This document shows, in pieces, positions 20,761 through 30,782 of a stretch of 64,000 nucleotides of DNA. This DNA is from Marinobacter manganoxydans MnI7-9 (GTDB taxonomy: Bacteria > Pseudomonadota > Gammaproteobacteria > Pseudomonadales > Oleiphilaceae), in contig NZ_AGTR01000036.1 in assembly GCF_000235625.1 (NCBI RefSeq), forward strand, positions 1 to 64,000, written 5' to 3'. The notes under the pieces were generated by a model. It did no database searches. It was not told the origin of the DNA and saw only the letters and a list, made by a program, of their open reading frames with translations. How positions within the stretch are numbered: the stretch's first letter is position 1; the number at the start of each line of letters is the position of its first letter. The position numbers were made by a program, and so were the translations under genes.

Positions 20761-21600
20761 ATGATTGCCCCTGAACTCCTCCGCCAGGCCAGAATTGAAA
20801 ATGTTGCCCAGAGTCTGCGGGAGGACATCGGCGATGGCGACATTACGGCCAGACTGATACCAGCCGACAAACAGGCAACAGGGCGGGCAATTACGCGGGA
20901 AACCGCCACCATCGCGGGCAGGGAGTGGGTGGACGAGGTTTTCCGACAGGTGGATCCGGCCGTTGAGCTGAACTGGCAGGTGGCCGATGGAGAGACCGTG
21001 TCACCGGATCAGGTGTTGTTTACCATGCAGGGTTCGGCACGAAGCCTGCTAAGCTCCGAACGCGCGGCTCTGAACTGGCTCCAGTCCCTGTCTGGCGTTG
21101 CGACCGCCTGCGCAGGCTATGCCGCCCGGGTTGCACACACCGGTGTTCGACTGCTGGATACCCGTAAAACCCTGCCCGGTCTGCGCCTGGCCCAGAAATA
21201 CGCTGTAACCTGTGGCGGCTGCTTCAATCACCGGATCGGGCTGTGGGATGCCTTCCTGATCAAGGAAAATCACATTGCCGCCTGCGGCTCCATTGCCCTG
21301 GCCATTGAAGCCGCCCACCGGATTGCACCGGGCAAACCGGTGGAGGTGGAAACCGAGAACCTTGACGAGCTGGAGCAGGCCCTTCTAGCGGGTGCAGACA
21401 TCATCATGCTGGATGAGTTCTCACTTGAAGACATGCGGACCGCGGTCGCTACCACGGGTGGCAAAGCAAAGCTGGAAGCATCCGGGGGAATCAATGCCGA
21501 CACCTTGGTGCCGATCGCCGAAACCGGCGTGGACTTCATCTCGATTGGCGCGCTGACCAAGGATTTGAAGGCTGTCGACCTGTCAATGAGACTGGACTGA
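20761..21600 (+). CDS. nadC: Nicotinate-nucleotide pyrophosphorylase NadC
   Basis: NadC (quinolinate phosphoribosyltransferase) converts quinolinate and PRPP to nicotinate mononucleotide, CO2 and PPi in de novo NAD synthesis. The 279-residue protein shows the N-terminal open-faced sandwich ([12 protein letters not shown] near 20-31) and the barrel with substrate-binding TRKTLPGLR (about 137-145) and KENHI (about 168). Length is normal. It is a single-gene plus-strand unit, divergent from the DUF1631 gene. Its TGA abuts the stop of the convergent yqcC with no space and no terminator between. Confidence 0.97.
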   Translation: MIAPELLRQARIENVAQSLREDIGDGDITARLIPADKQATGRAITRETATIAGREWVDEVFRQVDPAVELNWQVADGETVSPDQVLFTMQGSARSLLSSERAALNWLQSLSGVATACAGYAARVAHTGVRLLDTRKTLPGLRLAQKYAVTCGGCFNHRIGLWDAFLIKENHIAACGSIALAIEAAHRIAPGKPVEVETENLDELEQALLAGADIIMLDEFSLEDMRTAVATTGGKAKLEASGGINADTLVPIAETGVDFISIGALTKDLKAVDLSMRLD

Positions 21601-21936
21601 TCACTCCCCGCTAAGCAGGCGGTCGATCACCTCCAGCTCCCGAACCAGCCTGCTACCGGACTCCGGTCGCCCCCGGAAATGCTCTTCGGCCATCGGCGCT
21701 ATGCCGGAGGCCGAGGGCAACGGGTGGTCATTTTCGATAATGATCTTCATTCTTTCCACAAAAACAAATTGCAGCCACTGGGTAAATTCCAGCGTATCGA
21801 TGCAAAAGGGCTGCGCACTCTGGAACGCCTCGTCCGGTGGCGGCTCTGACTCCCAGAGCCCCAGCTGCCGCAACTCCATCTCAATGTTCAGAAGGCAGTC
21901 CGCAACCTGCCCGACCGGGTTACCGGATTCGGTCAT
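21601..21936 (-). CDS. YqcC family protein (DUF446)
   Basis: This small cytosolic helical protein (111 residues) of the YqcC/DUF446 family is of unknown function. The family pattern is visible in LNIEMELRQLGLWE (about 16-29), PPDEAFQSAQPFCIDTL (about 32-48) and FTQWLQFVFVERM (about 51-63). A Pro/Gly-rich tail follows. It is the last gene of the minus-strand run from DUF2066 to yqcC, 12 bp after the parA-like gene, so the two are probably co-transcribed. Confidence 0.85.
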   Translation of the reverse strand: MTESGNPVGQVADCLLNIEMELRQLGLWESEPPPDEAFQSAQPFCIDTLEFTQWLQFVFVERMKIIIENDHPLPSASGIAPMAEEHFRGRPESGSRLVRELEVIDRLLSGE

Positions 21937-21948
21937 ATCAGTCTCGCT

Positions 21949-22746
21949 TCAATCGTTAAGCGGCTCAAGCTCCACGGTTTCGCCATGCAGAACCCGGAAC
22001 AGGTCCTCGTACTGGCGCGTCAGCGGGTGCTTGGGTGCCATGTGAATCAGGGGCTGCCGGCTCTGGTGGGACTCTTTCATCTTCACGGAACTTGAGAGAC
22101 GCACAGGCAGAACCGGCAAGCCCTCCTCGGTAAGCTCCCTGACCAGCTGCTTGGGCAGGCTGGCCCGCGGCTGGAACTGGTTGGCAACAATCCCTTCGAC
22201 AACAAGATCCTCGTTGTGATCTTCCTGCAGATCACGAATCTCGTTGAGGATGTTGTACAGCGCCTGACGGGAAAAATCGTCACAGTCGAAGGGTATCAGG
22301 CAGCGCTGGGCTGCAATCAGGGCAGACCGGGTATAGAAATTGAGCGCCGGCGCGGTATCGATGTAGATCGCATCGAAGGATTCACCCAGTTTTTTCAGGG
22401 CTTCCCTCAGCTTGTATATCTTGTGCTTGGCCTCCAGCTTGCGCTCGAGAAAATCCAGCTCCGGGCTGGAGGGCATCACAAACAGGTTCTTGAACGGTGA
22501 GGCATGGACAAATTCGTCCGGACGGCGATTGAACACGGTAAAGGCCACCGTCTGCTCCAGCATATCCGCAACGGTGTCCTTGAGCTCGCTCGCAGGCTTG
22601 CCCAGCAGATAATGGGTGGAGTTTCCCTGCGGATCAAGATCCACGACCAGGGTGCGCTTTCCACGAGCGGCGCTGATAGCTGCGAGATTGCACGTGATAC
22701 TGGACTTGCCGACACCGCCTTTCTGGTTGAATACCACCCGTCTCAT
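21949..22746 (-). CDS. Orphan ParA/Soj-family ATPase
   Basis: This is a deviant-Walker ATPase of 265 residues. Walker A is KGGVGKSS (about 9-16), Walker A' is VVDLDPQGNST (about 34-44), and Walker B is in AIYIDTAPALN (about 121-131). ParA proteins dimerise on ATP, bind DNA nonspecifically and position plasmids, chromosomes or protein clusters. No parB gene and no obvious parS repeat lie in the window, so this is an orphan rather than the chromosomal parAB. It lies 60 bp after hda and 12 bp before yqcC. The cargo is unknown; a link with replication control is possible from the neighbours. Confidence 0.9.
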   Translation of the reverse strand: MRRVVFNQKGGVGKSSITCNLAAISAARGKRTLVVDLDPQGNSTHYLLGKPASELKDTVADMLEQTVAFTVFNRRPDEFVHASPFKNLFVMPSSPELDFLERKLEAKHKIYKLREALKKLGESFDAIYIDTAPALNFYTRSALIAAQRCLIPFDCDDFSRQALYNILNEIRDLQEDHNEDLVVEGIVANQFQPRASLPKQLVRELTEEGLPVLPVRLSSSVKMKESHQSRQPLIHMAPKHPLTRQYEDLFRVLHGETVELEPLND

Positions 22747-22806
22747 ATTGCCTCTCCCTTGATGAATCCGTTATCGATTTCTGCCCTGCGATGAACCCAT
22801 TCCAAC

Positions 22807-23505
22807 TCACCACCCCATCACTGTCTTCACAAACGGAATAGTAAGCCGCCGCTGTGCCTGAAGTGAATTTTCATCCAGTATATCCAGAATCCCCAGCAAA
22901 TCACCGAGCCTTCGGGGCGCCCGGCGCATTATATAGCTGGCCACATCATCCGCCATCACCAGGCCACGTTTCTCGGCACGGGCCCTGAGAATGGTCAGGC
23001 GATCCTCATCCCGGTAAATACCCAACTGGATGATCAGCCCGTGACTGAATCTGGAGACCAGATCCGGCAACTCAAAGGGCAAACTGGCCGGCAAATCGGC
23101 CAGACTCACCAGCAAGAGGCCGCCTCGATCGAGAATCCGGTTATAGAGATGAAAAATGGCCTCTTCCCAGACCCGCTGGCCTGCGATGCGGTCGACATCG
23201 TCAAGACAGACGATCTCATGGGTCTCAAGCCCCGACAAGGCATCGGGACCAAAAGGCTCTAGCTCTGCGATGCTGATACACACCGCTGCCCTGCCCTGCT
23301 TTTCGCCCAGGTGGCACACTGCCTGTAGAAGATGGCTCTTGCCGGTATCGGCATCACCGCACAGAACAACGACAGGCATATCATCAGGTTGCTGACAAAC
23401 GCTTTCAAGACGCTGGGCTGCGCTCGTGTTCCGGTCGCCATGGAAATTGTCGAATCGGGCGTCGTCACGCAGCTTGACCCCGAGCACCAACTGGGATGCG
23501 GTCAT
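22807..23505 (-). CDS. hda: DnaA regulatory inactivator Hda
   Basis: Hda, with the DNA-loaded beta clamp, stimulates ATP hydrolysis by DnaA (RIDA) and prevents re-initiation. The 232-residue AAA+ protein begins MTASQLVLGV, containing a clamp-binding QLxLxx-type motif. Walker A is GDADTGKSH (about 51-59) and Walker B is CLDDVD (about 98-103); the sensor/arginine region follows. The frame is open to 23538, but the ATG at 23505 gives the family start and overlaps the TGA of the upstream gene as ATGA, so translation is coupled to a CDP-alcohol phosphatidyltransferase. Confidence 0.93.
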   Translation of the reverse strand: MTASQLVLGVKLRDDARFDNFHGDRNTSAAQRLESVCQQPDDMPVVVLCGDADTGKSHLLQAVCHLGEKQGRAAVCISIAELEPFGPDALSGLETHEIVCLDDVDRIAGQRVWEEAIFHLYNRILDRGGLLLVSLADLPASLPFELPDLVSRFSHGLIIQLGIYRDEDRLTILRARAEKRGLVMADDVASYIMRRAPRRLGDLLGILDILDENSLQAQRRLTIPFVKTVMGW

Positions 23506-24062
23506 GGCCGGGTAGCCCTCCAGGCCCGCAAGCCCCACACAAACAGGTAATGCGCCCCGCTGAACACGGTGGAAACAGCCACCAGGATAATGCCGGCATC
23601 CACCACCCAGGGCTGCATCGGCAGGTCCGCCAGAAGCACGATGATGGCCAGGGCTACAAGAATCTGGATAAACGTATTGATCTTGCCGGGAATGCTGGGC
23701 TCCATATCGTATCGACCAACCTTGTAGTGGTAGGCCAGAGCGCCGACCACAATCAGCAGATCACGCCCCAACACCAGCAGAAACAGCCACACGGGCAGAA
23801 CCTCGGTGAGAGTAAGCATCAGGTACGCGGTGATCAACAAGGCCTTGTCGGCGAGAGGATCTGCAATTGCACCAAGCCTGGAACGCCAATTGAAATGGCG
23901 GGCAAGGAAGCCGTCAACCGCGTCTGTGCCGGCGGCCAGAAAGAATATCAGCAACGCCCGGCGATAATCTCCGATCAGTAACGCTCCCGCGAAGGGAGCG
24001 ATCAGAAGAATGCGCAGGAACGTCAGGGCATTGGGAATCCAGCGCCAGCGGTGCAAATTCAA
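23502..24062 (-). CDS. CDP-alcohol phosphatidyltransferase family protein
   Basis: This inner-membrane phospholipid synthase of 186 residues has the complete family signature D-x2-D-G-x2-A-R-x8-G-x3-D-x3-D (about 47-69). There are about five membrane spans. It probably makes phosphatidylglycerol phosphate or cardiolipin from CDP-diacylglycerol, but the acceptor cannot be read from sequence. PgsA proper is usually next to uvrC, so this may be a paralogue. The start is TTG, supported by a strong upstream GGAGG and the absence of any internal ATG near the N-terminus. It ends in the hda start (ATGA) and follows the DUF2066 gene by 21 bp. Confidence 0.9.
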   Translation of the reverse strand: MNLHRWRWIPNALTFLRILLIAPFAGALLIGDYRRALLIFFLAAGTDAVDGFLARHFNWRSRLGAIADPLADKALLITAYLMLTLTEVLPVWLFLLVLGRDLLIVVGALAYHYKVGRYDMEPSIPGKINTFIQILVALAIIVLLADLPMQPWVVDAGIILVAVSTVFSGAHYLFVWGLRAWRATRP

Positions 24063-24083
24063 AAGACTCCCTCCGGTTACACC

Positions 24084-25421
24084 TTATTCGCCGCCATCGC
24101 TCCCGATGACAGAAGACGGTTGCCAACGATAATACAGAACCTGGTACAGGGATTCGAACGCCTCCCTGGCATCTTCCTCATCGACGGGCACCGGCTGATA
24201 GGTAAACAGGGCAGTCTCTTCAGACGCCTCCGCAGAGGTTTGCTGATCCGGGCCAGCCGGCTGCGATACCTCGCTCTCGAGCGCCTCTTGCGGGTTCGGC
24301 CCAGACGACGCCACCTGGTCCTCTGCTGTGCGGGCGGTAACCGGAGGTTCTGCCGGAACGTCGGCCTCCATTGGAACGAAGCGCGGATCCAGGGCGATGT
24401 ACTCCCGCAGCTGGTCCAGCTCACCGGAGAAAGCCACCCGCAGGGTCAGTTGCTCGTCCCGTACCCGATGGGCACCAACGCTAACCACGGGGGTCAGTCC
24501 TTCCAGCACCTTATTGGCGCCGGCATAGTCTTCAAGCGACGTAACGCCACGCAGCACAATGTCCACCTGGGGCGAATCGCCCACTTCCGACGCAGCAACC
24601 GCGTATCGGCTGGCGTATAACTCCGCCCAGCGGTTTATCGTCGCCTCCGCCAGCGCTTCCGGGGTATCGGCGGTTACCGACTCTTCCCCGGCATTCATGG
24701 CCATACCATCGAAGACCCAGCCGGCACGCCATTGCCCGCCAGCACGGCTGACCCGCACCAAAGCGAGCACATCATGGTCCAGATTCCCGGATGCAGACTT
24801 CACCCGACCAATAAACTGCCCCCAGATATCCGAGAGCAATTCGCGGTCAGAGCTGAAATCTGACGGGGGCAGCGCCACGGGCAAGCCACGCTTTCTGGCC
24901 GCCTCATCGAACGCAGCCCTCCAGGCTCCTGCGTCTTCCTGACCAGAGCCGGCCCCGGGCCGTGTTACGAGTGTTCTCGAGCCACGATCCTCGGCAGCAA
25001 TCCAGGCCAGCGTGAGCGGTCTGTTGGCACCCCACACCGGCGCATCAATTGCAGCCAGCGCGCGATTCACGCCAACCGCTCCGAAGGACATGCTCAGAAC
25101 ACTCTGGCCGGACTCGCCACGGGCAACCTGATAGGAAAGAAGTAACGACTCGGCATCGGACAGCAGGGCTTCAACGCCCTCCATCGCCAGTACGTCTCGG
25201 GTACCGGAAACCCTTACCAGTACCTGGCTCAGCCCGTCTGCATATCCCTGGGCGAGTTGACCCGACGAGGACCCTTCCACTGGCACCTTTGCCGAATAGA
25301 GACCGGAAACCGTCACGGCACTCGCCTGGGCGGAAAACCCAGACAGCAGAACGGTGAACAACGCAACTACCCACGTCCCGGATAAAGACCTGTGTGCCGG
25401 CTTTTGCCCTGATACTGACAT
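24084..25421 (-). CDS. DUF2066 domain protein, predicted exported
   Basis: This 445-residue protein has an N-terminal signal peptide (about 14-36, [19 protein letters not shown]) and so is probably periplasmic. The DUF2066 domain covers roughly 37-370 and its function is unknown. The C-terminus is Glu/Pro/Ala-rich (about 375-415) and ends with a short conserved helix (YQVLYYRW). The frame stays open across purM to 26321, but only the ATG at 25421 gives a signal peptide and avoids that overlap. It is the first gene of the DUF2066-CDP-alcohol transferase-hda-parA-yqcC run. From memory, DUF2066 genes also sit between purM and hda in Pseudomonas. Confidence 0.87.
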   Translation of the reverse strand: MSVSGQKPAHRSLSGTWVVALFTVLLSGFSAQASAVTVSGLYSAKVPVEGSSSGQLAQGYADGLSQVLVRVSGTRDVLAMEGVEALLSDAESLLLSYQVARGESGQSVLSMSFGAVGVNRALAAIDAPVWGANRPLTLAWIAAEDRGSRTLVTRPGAGSGQEDAGAWRAAFDEAARKRGLPVALPPSDFSSDRELLSDIWGQFIGRVKSASGNLDHDVLALVRVSRAGGQWRAGWVFDGMAMNAGEESVTADTPEALAEATINRWAELYASRYAVAASEVGDSPQVDIVLRGVTSLEDYAGANKVLEGLTPVVSVGAHRVRDEQLTLRVAFSGELDQLREYIALDPRFVPMEADVPAEPPVTARTAEDQVASSGPNPQEALESEVSQPAGPDQQTSAEASEETALFTYQPVPVDEEDAREAFESLYQVLYYRWQPSSVIGSDGGE

Positions 25422-25514
25422 GAAACACCCTGCAATTCGCATGAATGGCGCATAGGATACACCATGCCCCAGGGTGTGAGTAGCGGCCCCGGATTTCGGA
25501 AAAGCAATATACAT

Positions 25515-25543
25515 TTGGAGCGCCACACCGCACCTGTTAAAAT
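25515..25543 (+). promoter_or_regulatory. Putative purMN promoter
   Basis: TTGGAG (25515-25520) and TAAAAT (25538-25543), spaced exactly 17 bp, lie 38 bp before the purM ATG on the plus strand. It is a reasonable sigma-70 promoter. I do not see a clear PurR palindrome. Confidence 0.5.
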
Positions 25544-25580
25544 CCGCCGCCTGACCCACTGGCCAACGGTTAAGTACACC

Positions 25581-26645
25581 ATGAGCGAACAGAAGCCCTC
25601 CCTGACCTACCGCGATGCTGGCGTAGATATTGATGCCGGCAATGAACTCGTCAGCCGAATCAAGGACACCGCCGCGCGCACCCGCCGCCCCGAGGTTCTT
25701 GGCGGTCTCGGCGGCTTCGGCGCCATGGTCTCCATCCCCGCCGGATATAACGAACCGGTTCTGGTTTCCGGCACCGACGGAGTGGGCACAAAGCTCAGAC
25801 TGGCCATGCAACTGGACAAGCACGACAGCATCGGCATCGACCTGGTCGCCATGTGCGTGAACGATCTGGTTGTCGGCGGCGCTGAACCGCTTTTCTTCCT
25901 CGACTACTACGCGACCGGCAAGCTGAACGTAGACGTTGCCACTCAGGTGGTTGCCGGAATCGGCGAGGGCTGCGAGCAGGCTGGCTGTGCGCTGGTCGGC
26001 GGTGAAACCGCTGAAATGCCGGGCATGTACGAAGGCGACGACTACGATCTGGCTGGCTTCTGCGTAGGCGTTGCCGAACGCAGCGAGATTATTGACGGCG
26101 GCCGCGTCCAGGCCGGAGACGTGCTGATTGCCCTGGGCTCTTCCGGCCCTCACTCCAACGGCTACTCCCTGATCCGGAAAATTCTGGAAGTCAGCAACGC
26201 TGACCTCGAGCAGCCAATGGGCGATACCACCCTGGCCAACGCCTTGATGGCACCGACTCGAATCTACGTAAAGAATCTTCTGCAGCTGATTCGCGAAGTC
26301 GACGTTCGTGCCCTCTCCCACATCACTGGTGGTGGCCTGCCGGAAAATATTCCCAGGGTGCTGCCGAACGGCACCATCGCTGCCATCGATACGAACAGCT
26401 GGTCATTGCCCCCGGTATTCCAGTGGCTCAAGGACAACGGCGGCGTTGCCAGTGAAGAGATGTACCGCACCTTTAACTGTGGTATCGGCATGATTGTCTG
26501 CGTGCCTGCCAACCAGAAGGAGCTGGCCCTGGATACCCTGAAAGCACTGGGCGAACATGCCTGGCAGGTAGGCCTGATCGAACGTGCCGATGACGAACAG
26601 GCAGATGCCTGCGTTCGCTATGCACCGGGGCTGCTGTCGGCATGA
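25581..26645 (+). CDS. purM: Phosphoribosylformylglycinamidine cyclo-ligase PurM
   Basis: PurM (AIR synthetase) closes the imidazole ring using ATP in de novo purine synthesis. The 354 residues begin [20 protein letters not shown], the typical family start. The frame is open 117 bp further up, but that part covers the promoter. Visible motifs are [11 protein letters not shown] (about 62-72), the GGETAEMPG loop (about 139-147) and [10 protein letters not shown] (about 248-257). purN follows with a 4-bp ATGA overlap, and the two catalyse steps 5 and 3 of the same pathway. Confidence 0.97.
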   Translation: MSEQKPSLTYRDAGVDIDAGNELVSRIKDTAARTRRPEVLGGLGGFGAMVSIPAGYNEPVLVSGTDGVGTKLRLAMQLDKHDSIGIDLVAMCVNDLVVGGAEPLFFLDYYATGKLNVDVATQVVAGIGEGCEQAGCALVGGETAEMPGMYEGDDYDLAGFCVGVAERSEIIDGGRVQAGDVLIALGSSGPHSNGYSLIRKILEVSNADLEQPMGDTTLANALMAPTRIYVKNLLQLIREVDVRALSHITGGGLPENIPRVLPNGTIAAIDTNSWSLPPVFQWLKDNGGVASEEMYRTFNCGIGMIVCVPANQKELALDTLKALGEHAWQVGLIERADDEQADACVRYAPGLLSA

Positions 26646-27304
26646 AGGCAGATCAGACCCCGTTACCGAAAATCCTGGTGCTCGCCTCCGGAAGCGGCAC
26701 CAACCTTCAGGCACTGATTGACGCCAGCCGGGGGCGGGATTTTCCCGGGCAGATAATTGCCGTTGGCTGCAACCAGCCCGGCGCGTTTGCCCTTGAGCGC
26801 GCGGCCCAGGCCAATATCGAGACCTTTGTGGTAAACCACAAGAATTTCGAATCCCGGGATGAGTTTGATGCCTCCCTGATGGCGGAAATCCTCCGATACA
26901 ATCCGGATCTGATTGTCCTGGCAGGCTTCATGCGCATTCTGACCACGGATTTTGTTCGGGCATTCCGGGGTAAGATGCTGAACATTCACCCGTCCCTGTT
27001 GCCGAAGTACACCGGGCTGAATACTCACCGTCGTGCACTGGAAGCGGGCGATACCGTACATGGCGTTTCCATCCACTTCGTTACCGAAGAGCTGGATGGC
27101 GGCCCCGTGATTGCCCAGGCAGAAGTGGCGATTGTTTCCGATGACACGCCAGAAAGCCTCGCGGAGAAGGTACAGGCCAAGGAACACATCCTCTACCCCA
27201 TTGTTGTGCGCTGGTTCTGTGAGGGCCGGATTCAACTGGGTAGCGATTATGTGTTGTTCGACGGCGAACCCTTGAACGCTCCGATGCGCCTGCCGGACAA
27301 CTGA
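26642..27304 (+). CDS. purN: Phosphoribosylglycinamide formyltransferase PurN
   Basis: PurN transfers the formyl group from 10-formyl-tetrahydrofolate to glycinamide ribonucleotide. The 220-residue protein shows [13 protein letters not shown] (about 17-29, phosphate-binding loop), LAGFMRIL (about 96-103) and the catalytic INIHPSLLP-type segment, here [14 protein letters not shown] (about 116-129), with the downstream [15 protein letters not shown] (His and Asp of the active site). The start overlaps the purM stop as ATGA. About 10 extra residues at each end relative to E. coli are unremarkable. Confidence 0.97.
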   Translation: MKADQTPLPKILVLASGSGTNLQALIDASRGRDFPGQIIAVGCNQPGAFALERAAQANIETFVVNHKNFESRDEFDASLMAEILRYNPDLIVLAGFMRILTTDFVRAFRGKMLNIHPSLLPKYTGLNTHRRALEAGDTVHGVSIHFVTEELDGGPVIAQAEVAIVSDDTPESLAEKVQAKEHILYPIVVRWFCEGRIQLGSDYVLFDGEPLNAPMRLPDN

Positions 27305-27394
27305 GGCATCGCCTGAACGAATTGTCATCCCCGCATCCTGCCCGAGCAGCTACACTGTCGCCATTGATGACGGTAATTGTTCGGGTTTAACAAG

Positions 27395-28129
27395 ATGCTT
27401 TCACGACGTCTCATCAGATTTGGTTGCGCCGCACTGCTGGCCTGTCTCGGCATTCTCGCCGGACCGGTCACGCTGCATGCCGAGACCGAAGCGGACCTCA
27501 CCCCCTTCGAGGCCAGCTATACCGCAGCCATGGAGAAGGGTCTCTCCCTCAATGGCACCGCAAAACGCACACTCTCCTCCCAGGGCAACGATGTCTGGCT
27601 GTACCGCACGGATGTCGACTCGTTCATTGTCAGCATCGATGAATCGCTGGTATTCCGCTGGGAGGACGGGCACGTCATACCCATGCGATACCGATACCGC
27701 TTATCCGGTTTCCTGATCAGCGACCGCAAGAACTCTATCGACTTCGACTGGTCCGCAGGCGTCGCAACCGGGGAATACAAGGGAAAGCCCTTCGAACTGG
27801 CGCTGGAAGAAGGCCTGCTGGATCCGCTGGGCTACCAGCTTCAGCTGCACCAGGACATCAAGAATGGCAAGCGGGAAATGACCTATCGGGTGCTCGACGG
27901 TAACTCTATCGACACCGATCGCTTCGCGGTGATCAATGGCGAGAATATGAGCACCGGCAACAAACAGAGCGCCACCCTGAAGGCGGAGAAGGTTCGCGAG
28001 GATTCCAAGCGCCAGACGCTGATGTGGTTCTCGCCGGAGCAGAATTTCCTGCTAGTCCGCCTCAGGCAGGTTGAGCCGGACGGCAGCACCTACGAATTGA
28101 AACTCAAGGAAGCAGAGTTCGAGCGCTAG
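27395..28129 (+). CDS. DUF3108 domain protein, predicted exported
   Basis: This 244-residue protein has an N-terminal signal peptide (about 7-29, FGCAALLACLGILAGPVTLHA) followed by a DUF3108 beta-rich domain; it is probably periplasmic, of unknown function. The family pattern is seen in FEASYTAAMEKGL, VDSFIVSIDESLVFRW and LLDPLGYQLQLHQDI. I prefer the ATG at 27395; a TTG at 27377 would add six residues, and neither has a strong ribosome-binding site. It follows purN by 90 bp, an association also seen in pseudomonads. Its TAG stop shares the palindrome CTAG with the stop of the converging avtA. Confidence 0.85.
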   Translation: MLSRRLIRFGCAALLACLGILAGPVTLHAETEADLTPFEASYTAAMEKGLSLNGTAKRTLSSQGNDVWLYRTDVDSFIVSIDESLVFRWEDGHVIPMRYRYRLSGFLISDRKNSIDFDWSAGVATGEYKGKPFELALEEGLLDPLGYQLQLHQDIKNGKREMTYRVLDGNSIDTDRFAVINGENMSTGNKQSATLKAEKVREDSKRQTLMWFSPEQNFLLVRLRQVEPDGSTYELKLKEAEFER

Positions 28130-29403
28130 ACCTCACGCCCGGCCTCGCGCCACACGGCCTTGACCTCATCGGCAATGATCCGGAGGCCCTCGGCAACCCG
28201 GTCGTCGTCCTGGGAGTAGGTCACGCGCAGACACTCATGCCGGTGCCTCCAGCCATCTTCCGGTAATCCGGGAAAGAAATAGTGTCCGGAAACGACCAGA
28301 ACCCCTCGGCTCTTCAACCGCTGATACAGCTCAAGGCTGGAGATCGGCAGATCCGGGAACCAGAGCCACAGGAACATGGCGCCCTCGGGCTTGTGCACAT
28401 ACCAGCGGCAGCTGTCCTCTCCCATGGCCTCCCGGAACGCGGATACCGCCCGTTCCATCTTCGCCTTGTAGAACGGGCAAACCACATCTCTGCTCAGGGA
28501 CAATATTTCGCCGGAACGAACCAGAGGCTCGGCCAGCATGGCGCCAAAACTGCCCGTGGCCAGGTTCATAATGGCATTAATGCCTGACAACGCCTTGATC
28601 ACCGGCTCGGCGGCAATCACGATTCCGGTCCGCGCTGCCGGCAAACCAAGCTTCGAGAGGCTCAGGCAGAGGATGATCTGGTCGTTCCAGGTGGGTGTTG
28701 CATCAACGAACAGCAAGCTCGGAAATGGTGTGCCATACGCGCCATCGACGATCAGTGGTATGTCGTGTTGGCGGGCGAGCTCTTCAAGCCGGGCAAGCTC
28801 TTCGTCAGTAACGACGTTACCGGTCGGATTGGTGGGACGTGACACACAGATAGCGCCGGTCTCACCGGTAACCTCTACGGCATCAAAATCCACCCGGTAT
28901 TTGAACTCGTGGGCGTCGGTGAACGAGATGTCCGGCTGCACCGCATGGAACAGGCCCGGTTCAATGCCAGCGTCAGCGTAGCCGATGTACTCGGGCGCAA
29001 GCGGCAAAAGAATATGCTTGCGGTTACCGTCGCCGTAGTCTCCGCCAAACATGTTGAACAACATGAAGAAGGCCGCCTGGCTGCCGTTGGTCAGGGCGAT
29101 ATTCTCAGGTTTCAGGCCCCAGCCATATTCGCGGTTGAGCAGCTCGGCGAGCGAGGCGATAAACTGCTTTTCCCCCTGAGGCGGATCGTAGATGCCGACC
29201 AGACGGCGAACATCGCCCTCGTTACGACTCATATCCGCGAGAATTTCCTGTACTCTCTGCTGGATCTCGGGAATATGCCCGGGATTTCCCCCGCCCATCA
29301 TGATCATGTCGTCGCCGGATGCCATGGCGTTACCCAGGTCATCCATGAGGGACGTGATACCGGCATCGGCGGTGAACTTGCGACCAAAAGCAGAGAGTTT
29401 CAT
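28126..29403 (-). CDS. avtA: Valine-pyruvate aminotransferase AvtA
   Basis: AvtA is a PLP-dependent fold-type I aminotransferase that interconverts valine and pyruvate with 2-ketoisovalerate and alanine. The 425 residues begin MKLSAFGRKFTADAGITSLM, characteristic of AvtA. They include the N-terminal MMGGGNPGHIP loop (about 35-45), SRPTNPTGNV (about 189-198) and the PLP-lysine region LSLSKLGLPAARTG (about 248-261). Length matches E. coli AvtA. It is a single minus-strand unit converging on the DUF3108 gene with no terminator between. Confidence 0.94.
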   Translation of the reverse strand: MKLSAFGRKFTADAGITSLMDDLGNAMASGDDMIMMGGGNPGHIPEIQQRVQEILADMSRNEGDVRRLVGIYDPPQGEKQFIASLAELLNREYGWGLKPENIALTNGSQAAFFMLFNMFGGDYGDGNRKHILLPLAPEYIGYADAGIEPGLFHAVQPDISFTDAHEFKYRVDFDAVEVTGETGAICVSRPTNPTGNVVTDEELARLEELARQHDIPLIVDGAYGTPFPSLLFVDATPTWNDQIILCLSLSKLGLPAARTGIVIAAEPVIKALSGINAIMNLATGSFGAMLAEPLVRSGEILSLSRDVVCPFYKAKMERAVSAFREAMGEDSCRWYVHKPEGAMFLWLWFPDLPISSLELYQRLKSRGVLVVSGHYFFPGLPEDGWRHRHECLRVTYSQDDDRVAEGLRIIADEVKAVWREAGREV

Positions 29404-29477
29404 GGGATAAAATCCATCTGACCTATTCTGAATACAACGGGTAATACCGAAAGTGTAGCTTGCTCGCTCCCCAACGT

Positions 29478-30077
29478 TTATTCGGTGAGCGAAATGCCAA
29501 GGTTACTGACGCCCTCGTTGGCTGCATCCTCCCGGAGACGGGCCACGAACTGATCGGTTGGCGTGCGTTGGCGCTTCAGCTCCAGGATCAGGTCCCGCTG
29601 GAAGGTTTTGTCTTCTTTCATCAACGGGTGATGATCAAGCAGACGGACGAGCTCGTCTTCCTCGAGGTCTTCCCCTTCGGACAGCTCAATAAAGTTCATC
29701 ACGGTTCCGGTCGCCATCTGTGACGCATCGGTAGCGCGGTGTTTGGAGGGGTTCAGGCGGTTCAGCAGCGCCTGCTCCAGTAGCTGACAGAAGTCGAAGG
29801 CCGGGTAAACACCGTAGGCGTCGTAGGCGTCCACGTCCGGCGACAGGGTTTCCAGTTTGGCGAGCAACTGCGGGATCGCCGATTCGGAGACGTCTTTTTG
29901 GAGCAAGTCCCAGCCAAGATCGAGAAGCTGGCGCATTTTGGCACCGGTCTTCAGGCCCATGGCATCGGCAAACAGGGCGTAGTTCGGGAATGAGCGCTCA
30001 GCCAGAGCGAGCAGGAAGGCGCATTCGCGCCATCCCTGCAGTTGTGAAACGGCTTTCAGGAACTGGTTGGCGTTCAT
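29478..30077 (-). CDS. YjaG family protein (DUF416)
   Basis: This 199-residue all-helical cytosolic protein belongs to the YjaG/DUF416 family, of unknown function. Family traits are the N-terminal [21 protein letters not shown]-type segment (about 13-33), LLDLGWDLL (about 51-59) and the acidic segment [14 protein letters not shown] (about 133-146). The start overlaps the dcd stop as ATGA, so it is translated together with dCTP deaminase. It may therefore have a nucleotide- or stress-related role, but that is only positional inference. Confidence 0.85.
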   Translation of the reverse strand: MNANQFLKAVSQLQGWRECAFLLALAERSFPNYALFADAMGLKTGAKMRQLLDLGWDLLQKDVSESAIPQLLAKLETLSPDVDAYDAYGVYPAFDFCQLLEQALLNRLNPSKHRATDASQMATGTVMNFIELSEGEDLEEDELVRLLDHHPLMKEDKTFQRDLILELKRQRTPTDQFVARLREDAANEGVSNLGISLTE

Positions 30078-30640
30078 GTCCTGGGCAGGGTCACGCCGGT
30101 CTGGCCAAGATATTTGCCACCCCGGTCTTTGTAGCTGGTTTCACAGATCTCGTCGGATTCAAAGAAGAGCATCTGGGCGACGCCTTCGTTGGCGTAGATC
30201 TTCGCCGGCAGGTTGGTGGTGTTGGAAAATTCCAGCGTAACCTGGCCTTCCCATTCTGGTTCCAGCGGGGTGACGTTGACGATGATGCCGCAACGCGCAT
30301 AGGTGGACTTGCCCAGGCAGATGGTCAGGACGCTTCGTGGAATGCGGAAGTATTCAACGGTGCGGGCCAGTGCAAAGGAGTTCGGCGGGATGATGCAGAC
30401 GTCGCCGGTGTAGTTGACGAAGCTGTTTTCGTCGAAGTTCTTCGGGTCCACGGTGGCGGAGTGGACGTTGGTGAAGATTTTGAATTCGTTGCTGCAGCGT
30501 ACGTCGTAGCCGTAGCTGGAGGTGCCGTAGGAGATCACGCGGCCTTTTTCGGTTTCACGAACCTGTCCGCTTTCGAACGGTTCGATCATGCCGTGTTGTT
30601 CGGACATCCGGCGAATCCACTTGTCGGATTTGATGCTCAT
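30074..30640 (-). CDS. dcd: dCTP deaminase
   Basis: Dcd deaminates dCTP to dUTP, feeding dTMP synthesis, and works as a trimer. The 188 residues fit the family. They show SSYGYDVRC (about 41-49), the conserved [18 protein letters not shown] segment (about 85-100), the signature [27 protein letters not shown] including the catalytic Glu (about 111-137), and a C-terminal QMLFF stretch. It is co-translated with the YjaG-family gene and followed upstream by the palindromic element at 30783-30866. Confidence 0.96.
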   Translation of the reverse strand: MSIKSDKWIRRMSEQHGMIEPFESGQVRETEKGRVISYGTSSYGYDVRCSNEFKIFTNVHSATVDPKNFDENSFVNYTGDVCIIPPNSFALARTVEYFRIPRSVLTICLGKSTYARCGIIVNVTPLEPEWEGQVTLEFSNTTNLPAKIYANEGVAQMLFFESDEICETSYKDRGGKYLGQTGVTLPRT

Positions 30641-30782
30641 TGGCGAAGTCTCGTATCCACTGGGAAAATTGGGGCGTAGTTTACCTTTTCCCTTGGGGTC
30701 TGTCGAAGGCTGTCGAGTCTTTACTTCTGGGGGCTGCAGCTGGGTGCTCGGACCTCAGAATTGGCGGGCTGCGCTCATAGGA

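Noticed and set aside
25422-26321. Upstream extension of the DUF2066 frame across purM
   Set aside because: It would overlap purM by most of its length; the ATG at 25421 gives a signal peptide and a normal DUF2066 protein.
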